A stretch of DNA of 40,072 nt from Amphimedon queenslandica (Eukaryota > Porifera > Demospongiae > Haplosclerida > Niphatidae): assembly GCF_000090795.2 (NCBI RefSeq), contig NW_003546306.1:179279-219350 (forward strand), written 5' to 3'. The notes below the pieces were generated by a model. The model did not search any database, was not told the DNA's origin, and saw only the letters and a list, made by a program, of their open reading frames with translations. The position numbers and the translations under genes were made by a program. Shown here in pieces: positions 19,828-29,710 of this stretch (position 1 is its first letter; each line of letters begins with the position of its first letter).

Positions 19828-19989
19828 AAGAATGATTTGATGGGACATGGACTTGCTCATAAATTGTTAAGACAAAATCGTGTAAGATTTATCCTTGTAG
19901 CACCAGTCAATATTGAGAAACAGACCGGCAACTGGATTGACAGGACAAACTTTCTTGATGATGAAGATGAAGATGAAAAAGGTGGCTGA
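19828..19989 (+). CDS. possible terminal exon with acidic tail, unknown
   Basis: A strong acceptor (TTTTTCCTTTCTAG) ends at 19827. The next 54 codons are open: KNDLMGHGLAHKLLRQNRVR, FILVAPVNIEKQTGNWIDRT, NFLDDEDEDEKGG, stop at 19989. The acidic end and codon mix look like a real C-terminus. The last few codons overlap the beginning of a dispersed repeat (19982-20158), so the stop may come from that repeat. I do not recognise the protein. A further exon candidate lies at 19500-19551 between TTGTACAG and GTAAGA. Confidence 0.35.
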   Translation, partial: KNDLMGHGLAHKLLRQNRVRFILVAPVNIEKQTGNWIDRTNFLDDEDEDEKGG

Positions 19990-20158
19990 ACAAAACGGCT
20001 GTTTTCCCGATTATTGACTTTTCACTCAGACAAGGTTTAGAGCCACGTTAGTGGTACCATTGGAGTCCCTTGGTCAAGATAGGTCCTATAAGAAGTCTGG
20101 TAGGCATAGGAGCTTGTTTTCCTGGTATAACAACGCTGCAAAAATCGTAGCAGTCATT
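19982..20158 (-). repeat. dispersed repeat C, copy 1
   Basis: The reverse complement of this stretch matches 24528-24710 over about 180 bp, with shared words such as CTACCAGACTTCTTA/TGCTTACCAGACTTCTT and GGTACCACTA...GTGGCTCTAAACCTTGTCT. It is non-coding here. Confidence 0.75.
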
Positions 20159-20161
20159 TTG

Positions 20162-20268
20162 AAGAGGGGTGAATTTAACATAGTAACGCGGTACTAGAAT
20201 GTAGAACATTAATTAAAGAGGTGTGAATTCAACATAGTGATGCGGTACTAGAATGTAGAACATTAAAG
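20162..20268 (+). repeat. two-copy tandem repeat, about 56 bp period
   Basis: AACATAGTAACGCGGTACTA and AACATAGTGATGCGGTACTA are each followed by the same GAATGTAGAACATTAA. The copies differ at a few positions. Confidence 0.8.
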
Positions 20269-20612
20269 GGGCAAGCCTAAGCAAGCTATAGAATATGTGC
20301 TGTATGATCTACATGCAGATCTATGAGGAAAAGAGCAAGCAAAGCAATTTCACAAATCTGTAGATCTTGTTGCCTTAAATTTTCTCCATCACTTTTGCAA
20401 TCTCTAAAGCAATTAAAGATATCTTGCTTATAGTTAGAAGCAGTGACTAAACAAATCATATTTGAAGAAGATTGTACCATAGACTATGATTGTACATCTT
20501 CTTTGTTAACCCAGGCTTCCTGCTACGGAAGAAACATCTAAAATAGTCTGAATAGATGTCATGATGCAGATAGCTAGCTAGAGCTTTCTCACTTAAGTTG
20601 CCTCACCAGAGT

Positions 20613-20653
<41 letters not shown>

Positions 20654-21177
20654 AGAAAAAAGATTCTATATCTGCTTTTATAGCCTTTCTTTTTGCTAGA
20701 GAAGTCTTTGGACAGCAGTTTTGTCTTATCTTGCTTTCCGTTTGCTGCATAGCTTCATAAGTGCCATTTCATTTCATTGACCACACCCGCTTTCAAAAAG
20801 TATAAATATGAAATAGGCTATTTAACATTAATAATAGTTAGACGATCCTACGGTCCCTACAAACGTTTTCTCGCCTTAGTGGCTCGATTTCAGGCTCGCC
20901 CCAAATATATTCTATACCCACCTAAATTAAATGGCAAGTGATGCTGGAAATGTATGTCCTGAATTTTGATTTCAAGCTTTATTCCGCACGTTTAATTCAC
21001 TAGAATCCTGTATATTACTTGTATATTTGCTTTCTCTATTTTGCAACATTTAACAGCCAAATCAAATAAAAATTAAGATTGCTTTGGGCAATAAAATTCT
21101 CCATACTCATTCAGACTCAACCATCTTGCTGTCAAGTATGTGTACACTTGCTTCATCAATACCATTATAATGTAGAA
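20269..21177. other. no gene seen; contains a microsatellite
   Basis: The minus-strand frame at 20480-20286 (64 codons) has protein-like composition but no motif. Otherwise AT-rich sequence. Confidence 0.35.
20615..20651. repeat. (TA)n microsatellite
   Basis: About 18 uninterrupted TA units. Shorter TA runs occur at 19324-19336 and 19360-19375, each next to an ACAGGAAGTGG word. Confidence 0.95.
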
Positions 21178-21330
21178 ATTCGCTATCAGTCTGCAAGAGT
21201 TTGTGTTTGGATCCATAAGTAAAGGTTAAGGTCTTGTTATACATTGCAGTTGACACCCAAACACTGATATTATTATAATAAACACAACATATATTTATAT
21301 ACAAAATTTATCATGAATAAGTTATAAGTT
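21178..21330 (+). repeat. diverged direct repeat D, copy 1
   Basis: Shares an ordered series of words with 22789-22950: GCTATCAGTCTG, a GTCTTGTTATA block, GACACCCAA(A/G)CACTGA, and AACACAACAT followed by ATTTATA. The divergence is visible by eye, so it is an older duplication. No coding is evident in either. Confidence 0.55.
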
Positions 21331-21950
21331 CTACTTTGAAATGAGTCAACCCACTATAGTACTCTCCTACAAGACGAACAGTCGATACAAACCAAATGAA
21401 GCAGGAGTAGACCATAAATAGCAGTCGAGTTTAAAGAGGAAAGCAAATTTCACGTTCCATGACAGTGAGGTACATGTAGTAGGCATAGAACCACTGAACA
21501 GGGTAGATGTGTCATTGCCAGTAGTGACAGCAATGTGTCTTCTGTTAACTGCTAGGACACAATATCATAAATAGAGGAGACAATGGTTGTTGCAAGTACT
21601 AATGATGAATGAGTAGGACATTAGGAAACAGGAGAAAGGAGGAGTGAGAGAAAATGGCTGCGTTTACAAAGCAACGCAAAGCACATCTGTTTTTAAGGCT
21701 AAGTTTAAAATGATACACTTTGAACACCATTTTTCTTTTCATAGAGTTCTACATGTTTTCATTTGTTTCAGTGTAAACCGAAGCATACAACTGGCACAAA
21801 ACTACATGTATCGGATTGCATTCTTTCCTTGAGGTGTAAATGTAGCCTCTAAAGGTGTTAACTGTGCTAGTTCATTTGGTGATTGCTATAGTAAATGCTA
21901 ATGAACCTCAAGGTGCACCAGGAAAGGTGTGTAGGACATAAAGCCCCCAT
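21331..21950. other. no gene seen
   Basis: The plus-strand frame at 21644-21832 has no recognisable motif. TACATGTA occurs at about 21470 and 21807. Confidence 0.35.
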
Positions 21951-22078
21951 AGGCAACAGTTGCCAGCAAAATTTATGGTTACTTTGATCTTGTACGCAAC
22001 ATGTTGCCAGAAATAGAACAGCCTTCTATTTCTGGCAACATGTTGCTTACAAGATCATAGTAACCACAAATGTTGCCT
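21951..22078. mobile_element. hairpin MITE family B, copy 2
   Basis: Begins AGGCAACAGTTGCC. GGTTACTTTGATCTTGTACG and CAACATGTTGCCAGAAATAG fold on CTATTTCTGGCAACATGTTG and ACAAGATCATAGTAACCACA, ending GTTGCCTGG. It is the best preserved hairpin of the three copies. Confidence 0.8.
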
Positions 22079-22108
22079 GGAGTAAACCACGAGATTGCCA
22101 TGTAGACT

Positions 22109-22245
22109 AGGCAACATTTTGCTAGCAACATTTGTAGTTACTTTTATCTGGTAAGCAAAATGTTCCCAGAAGCTGTTCCGTTTCTAGCAACATGCTGCTT
22201 ACAAGATCAAAGTAACCACAAATTTTGTTGGCAACATGTTGCCTA
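22109..22245. mobile_element. hairpin MITE family B, copy 3
   Basis: Begins TAGGCAACATTTTGC and ends GCAACATGTTGCCTA, with inner arms GTAGTTACTTTTATCTGGTA and ACAAGATCAAAGTAACCACA. It lies 31 bp after copy 2 in tandem. The loop region differs (GAAGCTGTTCCGTTTCT). Confidence 0.8.
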
Positions 22246-22330
22246 CTGTATGTAAAACAGACAGTAGCCATCTGAGAACAAAAGTACAGTAGAAGTGTAG
22301 AGAGTAACATGTTGCTGAGTGTGAGAGCCT

Positions 22331-22535
22331 ACACTGTTAAAACTGAGGTGTTGGCATACACTCGTGGGTGTCACAAATTTGGGTGTTGTTTACTATTGGG
22401 GTGTTGAATCAATGTAGCTTGGTATTGTTCTATTGAAAGAGGGGTGTTACTACAACACTACAACTTGTGTCAAATTTAAAGGATAGCCATGACACCCTTA
22501 CAGGTGTTGCAATAACACTGTATTTAATACAGTGT
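22331..22535. mobile_element. MITE with ACACTGT ends
   Basis: About 205 bp. The left end ACACTGTTAAAACTGAGG and the right end ...ATTTAATACAGTGT are inverted; TA follows this pattern on both sides (TACACTGT/ACAGTGTA). The right end is itself a near-palindrome, ACACTGTATTTAATACAGTG. GTGTTG/CAACAC words are repeated inside. The plus-strand frame that crosses its right end (22467-22673) is not supported as a gene. Confidence 0.65.
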
Positions 22536-23560
22536 ATCATCAGTGGGTCCATGGGAGACAAGACAAAGATGATGGCTCTAAATGAGCAAGAAAGACAGGG
22601 AGTCGTTGAGGCCAAGAGAGCTGACAATAACTTGTCAGAGTATGATCTAAATTTCAACAACAAAGTCTCGTGACAGCACACGTCCAATAGCTGCTAGTAG
22701 CCAGACTGAGTACACAAGAAAGAAAAACATCCAAGCAGTGAGTCGCCGGAGTTGTTCAGCTCACTAATTTAGACATTAGATAAGAAATGCTATCAGTCTG
22801 GGAGAGTGAGTGTGAGCACCCATAATCATAAGTTTAATGTCTTGTTATAGAGGACACCCAAGCACTGAAATTACTATTAACACAACATGCATTTATACAC
22901 AACAGTATAAACTGAAGAATTCATAATTTCAGTATCACAAAGAGTCACCTCACAATATCATTACTTTATCTTTCTGGTACAATTACTGCTTGTGAGAATT
23001 TGGAATGGGATGAATCTACAACATTAAAGGCAGCTGTTCTTTCTTATAACAGAACTTTTTAGCAACTGTTGAGCTACAGCAGGTAAGTGAGGCACACACT
23101 TTTTCTCATATCTCTTCCAATTCCCAGTTCCAGAGTTCTATACTATAAACTTTCCCTCACACTTTACCTCTTTCCTAATCCCTCACAGAATGTCATCATT
23201 GTTTTTCTTGTCTAGTTTCTCATTGGGATATTCAAATGACATTCATTAAAATCAGGGGTTTGTAACCATGTTATCATATGAGGGACCGATGGTGCGTGGC
23301 CTCGCTGCAGTAGCTGTTTGATTATCAACATTAAAAGAGCTTTGAGAGTCTGCTGCAATATATAGCTTCCTGCATTTGCAATTGCTTTTGATTACCTTCA
23401 AAAGTAGCAGCATATGCAATCAGCTCCAGCTCCTCCCATGCATGTATAGATTGAAAGGTGTGGCATTACATCATCAACTGCAATGATGGCACTCATGGCA
23501 GCAAGAAGGCCATGTGAGAAAGAAGCTCAACTTTTTCTTTTCTACTCAGCAATGTATGAC
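22536..23560. other. no gene seen; isolated exon-like block
   Basis: Around 22970-23080 a plus-strand frame reads CENLEWDESTTLKAAVLSYN, a stop, QLLSYSR, then a good donor GTAAGT. On the minus strand around 23400-23270 a frame reads ADSQSSFNVDNQTATAARPR. Both look protein-like, are short, and were not identified. The older direct repeat D also has its second copy here. Confidence 0.25.
22789..22950 (+). repeat. diverged direct repeat D, copy 2
   Basis: Counterpart of 21178-21330, 1.6 kb away in the same orientation. The two frame the run of family B hairpins and the ACACTGT MITE. Confidence 0.55.
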
Positions 23561-23871
23561 AAGTAAATAAAAAACATTAAAAATGGAAAAGTAGTAGGAT
23601 TAATTTGTAAAAAAGTAAAGAAACAAGAGGGTACTTGCAAACTGGCGATGTAAGATATCCTACACCACAGCATGAAGAATATTACCTAAAAGCATTTACT
23701 GCATTGTAATTATCCACCAGGCTACTACACAATAACGATGTGGAAGCCATGTCTTTCATGCAGTGGTGTAGGATTTCTTACATCACCAGTTTGCAAGTAT
23801 TCTCTTGTTTCTTTACTTTTTTACAATTTAATCCTACTACTTTTCCATTTTTAATGTTTTTTATTTACTTG
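23561..23871. mobile_element. foldback element E, copy 1
   Basis: Inverted arms of about 115 bp (23561-23676 and 23753-23871) with few mismatches, beginning CAAGTAAATAAAAAACATTA. They share inner words AAAGTAGTAGGATTAA, TTTGTAAAAAAGTAAAGAAA, CAAGAG and CCTACACCAC. The loop is about 75 bp. The structure would form a long stem if transcribed. The ordered words AGTAGGAT-TTTGTAAAAAAGTAA-AACAAGAG also occur in the foldback at 25355-25710. Confidence 0.9.
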
Positions 23872-23983
23872 TTTCCATTCTTTTTTCTTAAATTAATTAA
23901 TTACATTCTGTTTTCAGTGTTAGGTTAATTGTACAAAGGTTAGGTTAATCATATTCATGCTAATCACGTGCGCATAAATTAAA

Positions 23984-24136
23984 ATGGCGTCAAACCACAA
24001 ACCCACGCGGTGCTCCAGCTGGAATTTGTTTTCCACTGTTCTCTGTCTCTCCTTCTTTTTGATGCCACATGTCCAGTCCTTGACTGAAGCACAAAGGAAT
24101 GATGTAAAAGCCAACTCGAGCGGTTCCGTGGCTTAA
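23984..24136 (+). CDS. small open frame with signal-peptide-like start
   Basis: The ATG sits in a good context (AAAATGGCG). The 50-residue frame begins MASNHKPTRCSSWN and has a hydrophobic core LFSTVLCLSFFLM, then PHVQS, a plausible signal-peptidase site, then LTEAQRNDVKANSSGSVA and stop. It could be a small secreted peptide or, using the donor-like GTAAAA at 24107, the first exon of a secreted or membrane protein. No downstream exon was found, and the whole may be chance. It lies just right of a foldback element. Confidence 0.28.
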   Translation: MASNHKPTRCSSWNLFSTVLCLSFFLMPHVQSLTEAQRNDVKANSSGSVA

Positions 24137-24527
24137 AAGACTTCCGTGTTGATTGAAGAAGATGAAAGAAGAAGAAGAAAAAGTCTGAAGAATTTTGTAG
24201 AAATTTGAATTTGGGCCTATTCTCCAGAAATCCTTCCGCTACATTACTGTTCACTTTAAAGGTACCACAAGAATCGCTCAGTGAAGGAGAGCTCTTCTAA
24301 GCCATTGATAAGGCTGTACAACATAAGATAAAAGAGTTATGAGTGTTTGAAAATCATAAAAACGGCCGCCATCTTGAAAAATCAACCTCAATCCTACATA
24401 TAGGCTACCGCCTATATAATAAACTTGCTGACAGAAAGTTGTTGCCTTTATGTATATGAGATAGTATAGGTACTTTATAGTGCCTATTAGTAGTGCGGTA
24501 GCATTACTAAGTAGGATTTACCTCAAA
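24137..24527. other. no gene seen; weak inverted repeat
   Basis: CGCCATCTTG...CCTCAATCCTACATA near 24366 and AGTAGGATTTACCTC...GCCAT near 24511-24538 form a worn inverted pair of about 180 bp span, probably an old MITE. A polypurine run GAAGAAGATGAAAGAAGAAG lies near 24157. Confidence 0.35.
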
Positions 24528-24710
24528 ATAAAATGGCTGCTACGGCATTTTCAGCCTTGATATACCTGGAAAAAAATCTGCTATGCTTACCAGACTTCTT
24601 AGACGACCTTATCTTGACCAGAGGACTTCATTGGTACCACTATTGTGGCTCTAAACCTTGTCTAAAAAGAAAGTTGAAAATTGGCAAACCGGCCATTTTG
24701 TTTAGTCCAC
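24528..24710 (+). repeat. dispersed repeat C, copy 2
   Basis: Inverse counterpart of 19982-20158. A 123-codon open frame (24533-24904) runs through it. Since the homologous copy has no such frame, I regard the frame as accidental or as the remains of an unrecognised element. Confidence 0.75.
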
Positions 24711-25354
24711 TTTTTTTGTCTTCTGTCAATCCAGTTGTCTGTGAGTATCTCATTGTTGGTTGGTTCTACAAGACTAATTCTTACACCATTCTACTCCAAC
24801 AGTCTATGCGCAGGTCCATGTCGCATCAGGTCATTCCCCAAGAAAGGGAGAATACTGTGACTGCTGGTTCAGTCACAGCTTACCTCATTCCGCCAAGTTG
24901 TTAATTAATAGAAACATGTACTCCAAAATTTTGGTGTTGTCGCGCAGGCTCAGAACTCAGAACTGCGAAAAGCTAGCAATTTTTTATCTAGTTATGATTG
25001 GATCAAGTGCAATACTTAGTGGAGGTTCCAGGCATCCAGTTCCATTGTAAAAGAAGGTATTTAGTCTTGGATATTAATTTTAATAAATGATTAATTGTAT
25101 TTTAAAAATACAAAGAATTATGTGAAGCAATGATCATACAGGAACAACACAGGACAAGGTAGCAAGGAAGATGCATAATCTCACTGCTTTTTGAAGGACT
25201 CTTCTCAAGACTACTATTAAATTATGCTTTCATTAAACACTGATCAATATAAAATTCTTTAGCATAACTTTCCACAAAAATGAATACCATGAGAAGAAAA
25301 TCAAGAAATATTACAAATATAATAAAAAAATTAACACAAACAAAAATGTAATAT
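24711..25354. other. no gene seen
   Basis: End of the accidental frame, then AT-rich sequence without recognisable relics. Confidence 0.35.
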
Positions 25355-25710
25355 TAAAAAAAAAAAAATTGAGTAGGATCCTAGAACAAGTTTGTAAAAA
25401 AGTAATGAAAACAAGAGCAAGTAGGATTTTGAGTGACTGAATATCCATAGAAATGAAAATCCAAAATGAAAATTCTACTCTCGTGATGCAAATTCTATTC
25501 TACATTACAAGATGATCAATAATTACTAACATACTAACATTAAAAATGCAATGTAGAGTAGATTTTGCGTCACGAGAGTAGAATTTTCATTTTGGATTTT
25601 CGTTGCTGTGGATATTCAGTCATTCAGAATCCTACTACTTGCTCTTGTTTTCATTACTTTATAAGAACTTGTTCTAAAATCCTACTCAGTCTTGTTTTTT
25701 TTTATTTTTT
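25355..25710. mobile_element. foldback element E, copy 2
   Basis: Arms of about 155 bp at 25355-25510 and 25548-25710 with a loop of under 40 bp. The outer part is an A-run/T-run followed by GAGTAGGATCCTAGAACAAG. Inner words include ATCCAAAATGAAAATTCTAC and TCTCGTGA. It shares the ordered outer words with the foldback 1.5 kb upstream, but the inner halves differ, so the family has a conserved rim and variable interior. A polar A/T-run occurs at both outer ends. Confidence 0.9.
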
Positions 25711-26086
25711 ATATTCTTGTAGCCTTGTAGTTGTCGCTCTAGCGCTTTACAAAGTTGTGACCTCGATTAATTCGAGCAAGCATAACTCTTCATCAAGTAA
25801 GATTTAGAGAATTCTGTTCATATTTATTGAAGGCCATGCTCTAATGTACTGGAAAATACTACCAGCTATCTCTAATGTGCCAACACAACGGTAAATGGGC
25901 CAACTAATCGATTTTCTTACTTTAAAGCTTCTGAACCTAGTGCTTATATTTCAGCAACACTAAACAGTTAAGATAGACTTTTTCAGCTCACAAAGAAAGA
26001 TTTAGGAGCTTGGAACACACTGTGCTAAAGTTATTGTTTATTGAAGACAAAAGTCATTTGTACAGAATGAATGACAGACAGACAGA
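25711..26086. other. no gene seen
   Basis: No motif, repeat or open frame that I can support. Confidence 0.4.
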
Positions 26087-26830
26087 ACATAGATATACGA
26101 CTGTTAGAGGGATTGGAGACTCTTGGCAATCAAACAATTAGTGCCTACCATCCGTGTTTGCCTTAAGTCACACCCCTTTCACAATGGCAGCTATCATGAT
26201 CCTTACAAGAAACTACTCAAAATGCTATAAGGTCTACAAATAAGCATTCAATACTGCAATAGATAATGATATTGACAGATAATTAAAATTTGTGTTCTAT
26301 AAGTGCCTTTGAAGCATCATATCTCTTATATTCATGATTCTTTTACACAAAAACATTAGTTTTATTCTTCCATTTGCAGACCTATAAATACCAAAATAAA
26401 TGTTACATCAACTTAAAACTGACATTGCCAAATATTTCATCATAGTAGCTCTCCATTAATAAAAGTCTTACAACCATTCATGATTCTAGTAAGCTGGTTC
26501 AGTCCCACAAAGTCAACAAGTGGAAAATACCCTTTAGGCTCTACTGTTGCAGTATCTACATCTGTAGGCACTTATAAAGGACCCAGTCAACTACTTTAAA
26601 CCTTTACCTAACTTCTCAATACCTTACCTGTCTGAATTAAGCTTCAAAACTAATACAATATTCCCACAAAAATGAACTGTTGGTTCTTTTCTTCCTCCAT
26701 TGAAATAGCACAAGGTCAAAGAAAAGGCATGACCATGAATATTTAACACAAACGCGGATGGTGAGTGTAGTAGTAATGCACTCACATGACCAGTCTCCAT
26801 TCCCTCTAACAGTCATATATCTATGGACAG
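26087..26830. repeat. inverted repeat pair, about 700 bp apart
   Basis: CATAGATATACGACTGTTAG at about 26088 and its near-reverse-complement CTAACAGTCATATATCTATG near 26804-26824 head homologous arms of about 80 bp; both later contain ACCATCCG(T/C)GTTTG. Either one element with long terminal repeats or two opposed copies of a short repeat. Between them no transposase was recognised. The minus-strand frame at 26834-26637 is inside the right arm and not supported. Confidence 0.6.
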
Positions 26831-27833
26831 ACACAACAACTGCCTATACCTCGCGTACGCGACGCCAATAAACTCCTACCACGACACAATCCACCCCAAT
26901 GAGTAAAGACAAATCCCTTACCTGTCCAAAGCAATGCTTCACTGATTTCACCGCTGAGTAAGCTTCACTAATTTCACCTCCGAGTATATTAGCTGACCAC
27001 ACAGCTGATTCTATCAATGCATAAGTAACAGTAGCTACTTATCTTTTAACTTACCGCTATGAAAATACAGGTGCAATTTGCTGCGCTTCTTATCTTGTCG
27101 CCTGCCTCAGGTCAAGTGACTGATCACTGGATTCACTGCGCATGCTCAGACTTTAGGCAATGACCTCCTACCCCTAAGCCTAACCCCTAATAGGGGAGGA
27201 GGTTCATGCCACTGACTCAAAATGGAGGATTCTCTCTTTTTTTCTTTCGCCTGAGCAATAATTATCTCACTAATAGTACCTGCCATAGACTGAAAAACAT
27301 CAGTGAATCCAGTTAAAAGACCAATAAACACGATACCTGTCAGCTACAGGTAGCAAAAGCTAGTCCTCTACCTCAAATGGCTAAACAACACTTTTCTAGC
27401 AAATGGATTTAAGGTACTCGCATGCTTGTATTGTTTGTTTGTATGTAGACTCTTATTTATCTATAAAATGTGATAGTTGAAAAAGTTTGAGTCCATTACT
27501 ATGATTAATGTGTCACGAAGCTTGATTAAAGCAAGCTGGTACAAGTGTTATTGAAACTTACCTTCCTTTATTTTACTGTGTTGTTTTTTATTGTTATACA
27601 TTGAATTTCAGTCTGGTGTTTTTTTTTCAAGGATGCTGGAGCTTTAAGGTAAGCTGGGGAACAAAATTTAATTATTTAGCTCAAACTTTGCAACTGAAGG
27701 TCTTGAAGGCTTGAAGTTTCCACATAATTATCATATAGCTGACACTACCTAATGATTCCAAGTTTAATTTCTTTCTTGCAAAGTTTGTGAAGCCAACAAC
27801 TTTTTGTGTCATAAAATAAGTCGGGAGTTGTAG
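26831..27833. other. no gene established; minus-strand splice-donor-like sites
   Basis: On the minus strand good donors occur at about 27055 (GTAAGT), 26921 (GTAAGG) and 26631 (GTAAGG), and a 25-bp word (GGTGAAAT(T/C)AGTGAAGC) is repeated between the first two. This could be the non-coding 5' part of a minus-strand gene. A 34-codon frame at 27059-27163 on the plus strand has a signal-like start but no other support. Confidence 0.25.
27138..27149. promoter_or_regulatory. NRF1-like palindromic word
   Basis: TGCGCATGCTCA, identical to the words at 16069 and 39235. If the minus-strand donors below are real, the word lies about 80 bp upstream of the first one, where a promoter would be. Confidence 0.3.
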
Positions 27834-28070
27834 TATGATGAAGATCAGAAGCAGCTTATTGCCCTCCATGAATCTGCTATGGTAGAAGTACCATGGTTGG
27901 TAAAGCAAAAAGGTGATAAGGATTGTGCCTGTTTTGCAGTAGCATACGCAGTATCTATTCTTTATGGAGATGATCCTGTTAACAGTATATTCGATCAGTC
28001 ACACATGAGGCAACACATGATTGAATGTGTCAAATACAGATTTTACATGCCATTCCCACCTACGATATGA
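27834..28070 (+). pseudogene. C48 (Ulp1)-like cysteine-protease fragment
   Basis: An open frame entered after a TAG at 27831 reads YDEDQKQLIALHESAMVEVP, then KQKGDKDCACFAVAYAVSIL, YGDDPVNSIFDQSHMRQHMI, and ends MPFPPTI, stop. The Q-x-x-x-x-D-C-(G)-x-F-A-(I/V)-A block followed by D-Q-x-x-M-R-x-H is the C-terminal catalytic core of C48-like proteases as found in invertebrate transposon-linked proteins; the Cys is the nucleophile. Here the usual Gly after it is Ala. The His and Asp that complete the site would lie upstream and were not found, so this is a fragment. Confidence 0.55.
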
Positions 28071-28294
28071 AAATCAAGACACCATGTATCAGAATATGTT
28101 ACCCAACTACCTTGATTGTTAAAAACAAGTTAACAAATGTACTCTATAGATATTATTTAATGTTCAAAGTTATTGTATTGGTCTATGTAGTTTATTGTAC
28201 TTGCAAAATGCATGGCAGAATGTTAAAGGTGACCAGATAAATGATGCACTGCATGTGTAGCTATCCCATATAGCAGGAAATTTTGGAGGGAGTT
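28071..28294. other. no gene seen
   Basis: The overlapping frame at 28025-28240 is in another phase from the protease fragment and looks accidental. Confidence 0.4.
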
Positions 28295-28334
28295 AAATTT
28301 GGCAATTTGCTAAATTTTGGTAATTGCCAAATTT
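28295..28334. repeat. perfect 13-bp hairpin
   Basis: AAATTTGGCAATT (28295-28307) and AATTGCCAAATTT (28322-28334) with a 14-base loop. Probably the core of a small palindromic element. Confidence 0.8.
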
Positions 28335-28495
28335 GTGGCCACATACCATTGAGCATGCATATAATGGCTTGAAGTGGTGGATTTTATTTTGGAGTTTCGC
28401 TATTGAAAGGCCAAGTTTACTAACTTGAATTCCTTCCAAAATTTTCCACTACAGTATATGAGGGAAACAAAGTGCTGTTGCATTATGAAAAACAG

Positions 28496-28737
28496 TGCAC
28501 AAGGCACTTTTTCTTCCCTATTGTATTGTAGGGACAAAATAGTGGTGGAAGCACTAATTTTACCCTATAGACAAATAATGCAGAAGGCACTAATTCTTCC
28601 CTATAGTATTATAGGGACAAAATAGTGCAGCAAGCATTAATTGTTCCCTTAAGTATTGTAGGAACAAAGTAGTGCAGCAGGCACCCTATAGTATTGTAGG
28701 GACAAAATAGTGCGTGGTACTAATTTCTGCCTACATA
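28496..28737 (+). repeat. minisatellite, about 47-bp unit
   Basis: Five to six imperfect units of the form GTGCAG(A/C)AGGCACTAATT, CTTCCCTATAGTATTATAGG, GACAAAATA. Unit 2 lacks part of the inner palindrome and unit 5 lacks the ACTAATTCTT part. Each full unit contains the inverted pair CCCTATAG...ATAGGG or a variant. Weak related words continue to about 28840. Confidence 0.85.
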
Positions 28738-29710
28738 GATAGGTCAAATTGTATATGTGTGTAATTGTGCCTAGTGACACCATTATGTAGGAAGGAAATA
28801 GTGCATTTGAACACTATTTTTTCCCTCTATGATCATGTTTTTTAAAAATTTAATGACATACTCTACGGATCGTAAGAAACAGACACACCCCAAGTTACAC
28901 AAAAGCTTCAAAAACATTTGCAAAACAGCTGATGGCAATTATTTTATCATAGATATACAAGTATAAAGCAACCAAATACTTAACTGTAGCAGCAAGTGAA
29001 TTGGTGCTACAACTTACAAAAAATCTATCCATTCTGGAGTCATGTAATAAGTATAATAGCTGTTTGGCTTGTTATTAATAGTACTACTTCATCTCATAAC
29101 AGGACTTTCCGTTCAATTCCACTGAAGATGATTGAGAATGAGCCACAACTCTCGTTATTGCCCTCGCACACACCATAGGTGTATAGGCAAGGGTACTGCT
29201 CTCCTTAATTATGTGTAACTCCCCTGCAACTCTTCTATACCACTAGCTATGCTTAACTAACACAGAGTTACATGAAATCACACCTTTTCCCAACTTTTCT
29301 TTCCAAAATGATGAAATATTTCTTTTCTTAGGGTCCTCCAGTCAACTTTTCTTGTCTTATCTCATGTCTTAGGCATCTTGTATAGATACATCATACATCT
29401 TTGTTAAACACATTCAATTTTACCTCAATTATTAAACAAGGTCTAACAAAAGTAACTTGGATAAAACAGCGATAAACAGTTGAACCCTGAGGAAGTGAAC
29501 AGTCAACAGTAAACTATAGGCTTATAGCTGCACCTACTCAAATTAACTGCATGCAAAGTTGGCGTACTTTCTTCCTGTATCTCACTTAATCATGTGACAC
29601 AAAATTATTCATAAGCTACATCAACTTTAATTCATAACAATATTAATCATAATTATTCATGGAGACTTTAATAATATTCATTAATGCAATATTATATTCA
29701 TAGCACAACA
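28738..29710. other. no gene seen
   Basis: Short plus-strand frames only, none with motifs. The part below 29710 is the 3' flank of the minus-strand exon at 29711. Confidence 0.35.

Noticed and set aside
22467..22673. Plus-strand frame with a charged second half
   Set aside because: Its first part is the right end of an ACACTGT MITE; no motif in the rest.
24533..24904. 123-codon plus-strand frame
   Set aside because: It runs through dispersed repeat C; the homologous copy at 19982-20158 has no such frame.
27059..27163. 34-codon frame with a signal-like start
   Set aside because: Very short, overlaps an NRF1-like word and possible minus-strand splice sites; no other support.
28496..28737. 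CRISPR-like regular repeats
   Set aside because: Units are contiguous and imperfect without unique spacers, and the genome is eukaryotic; this is a minisatellite.
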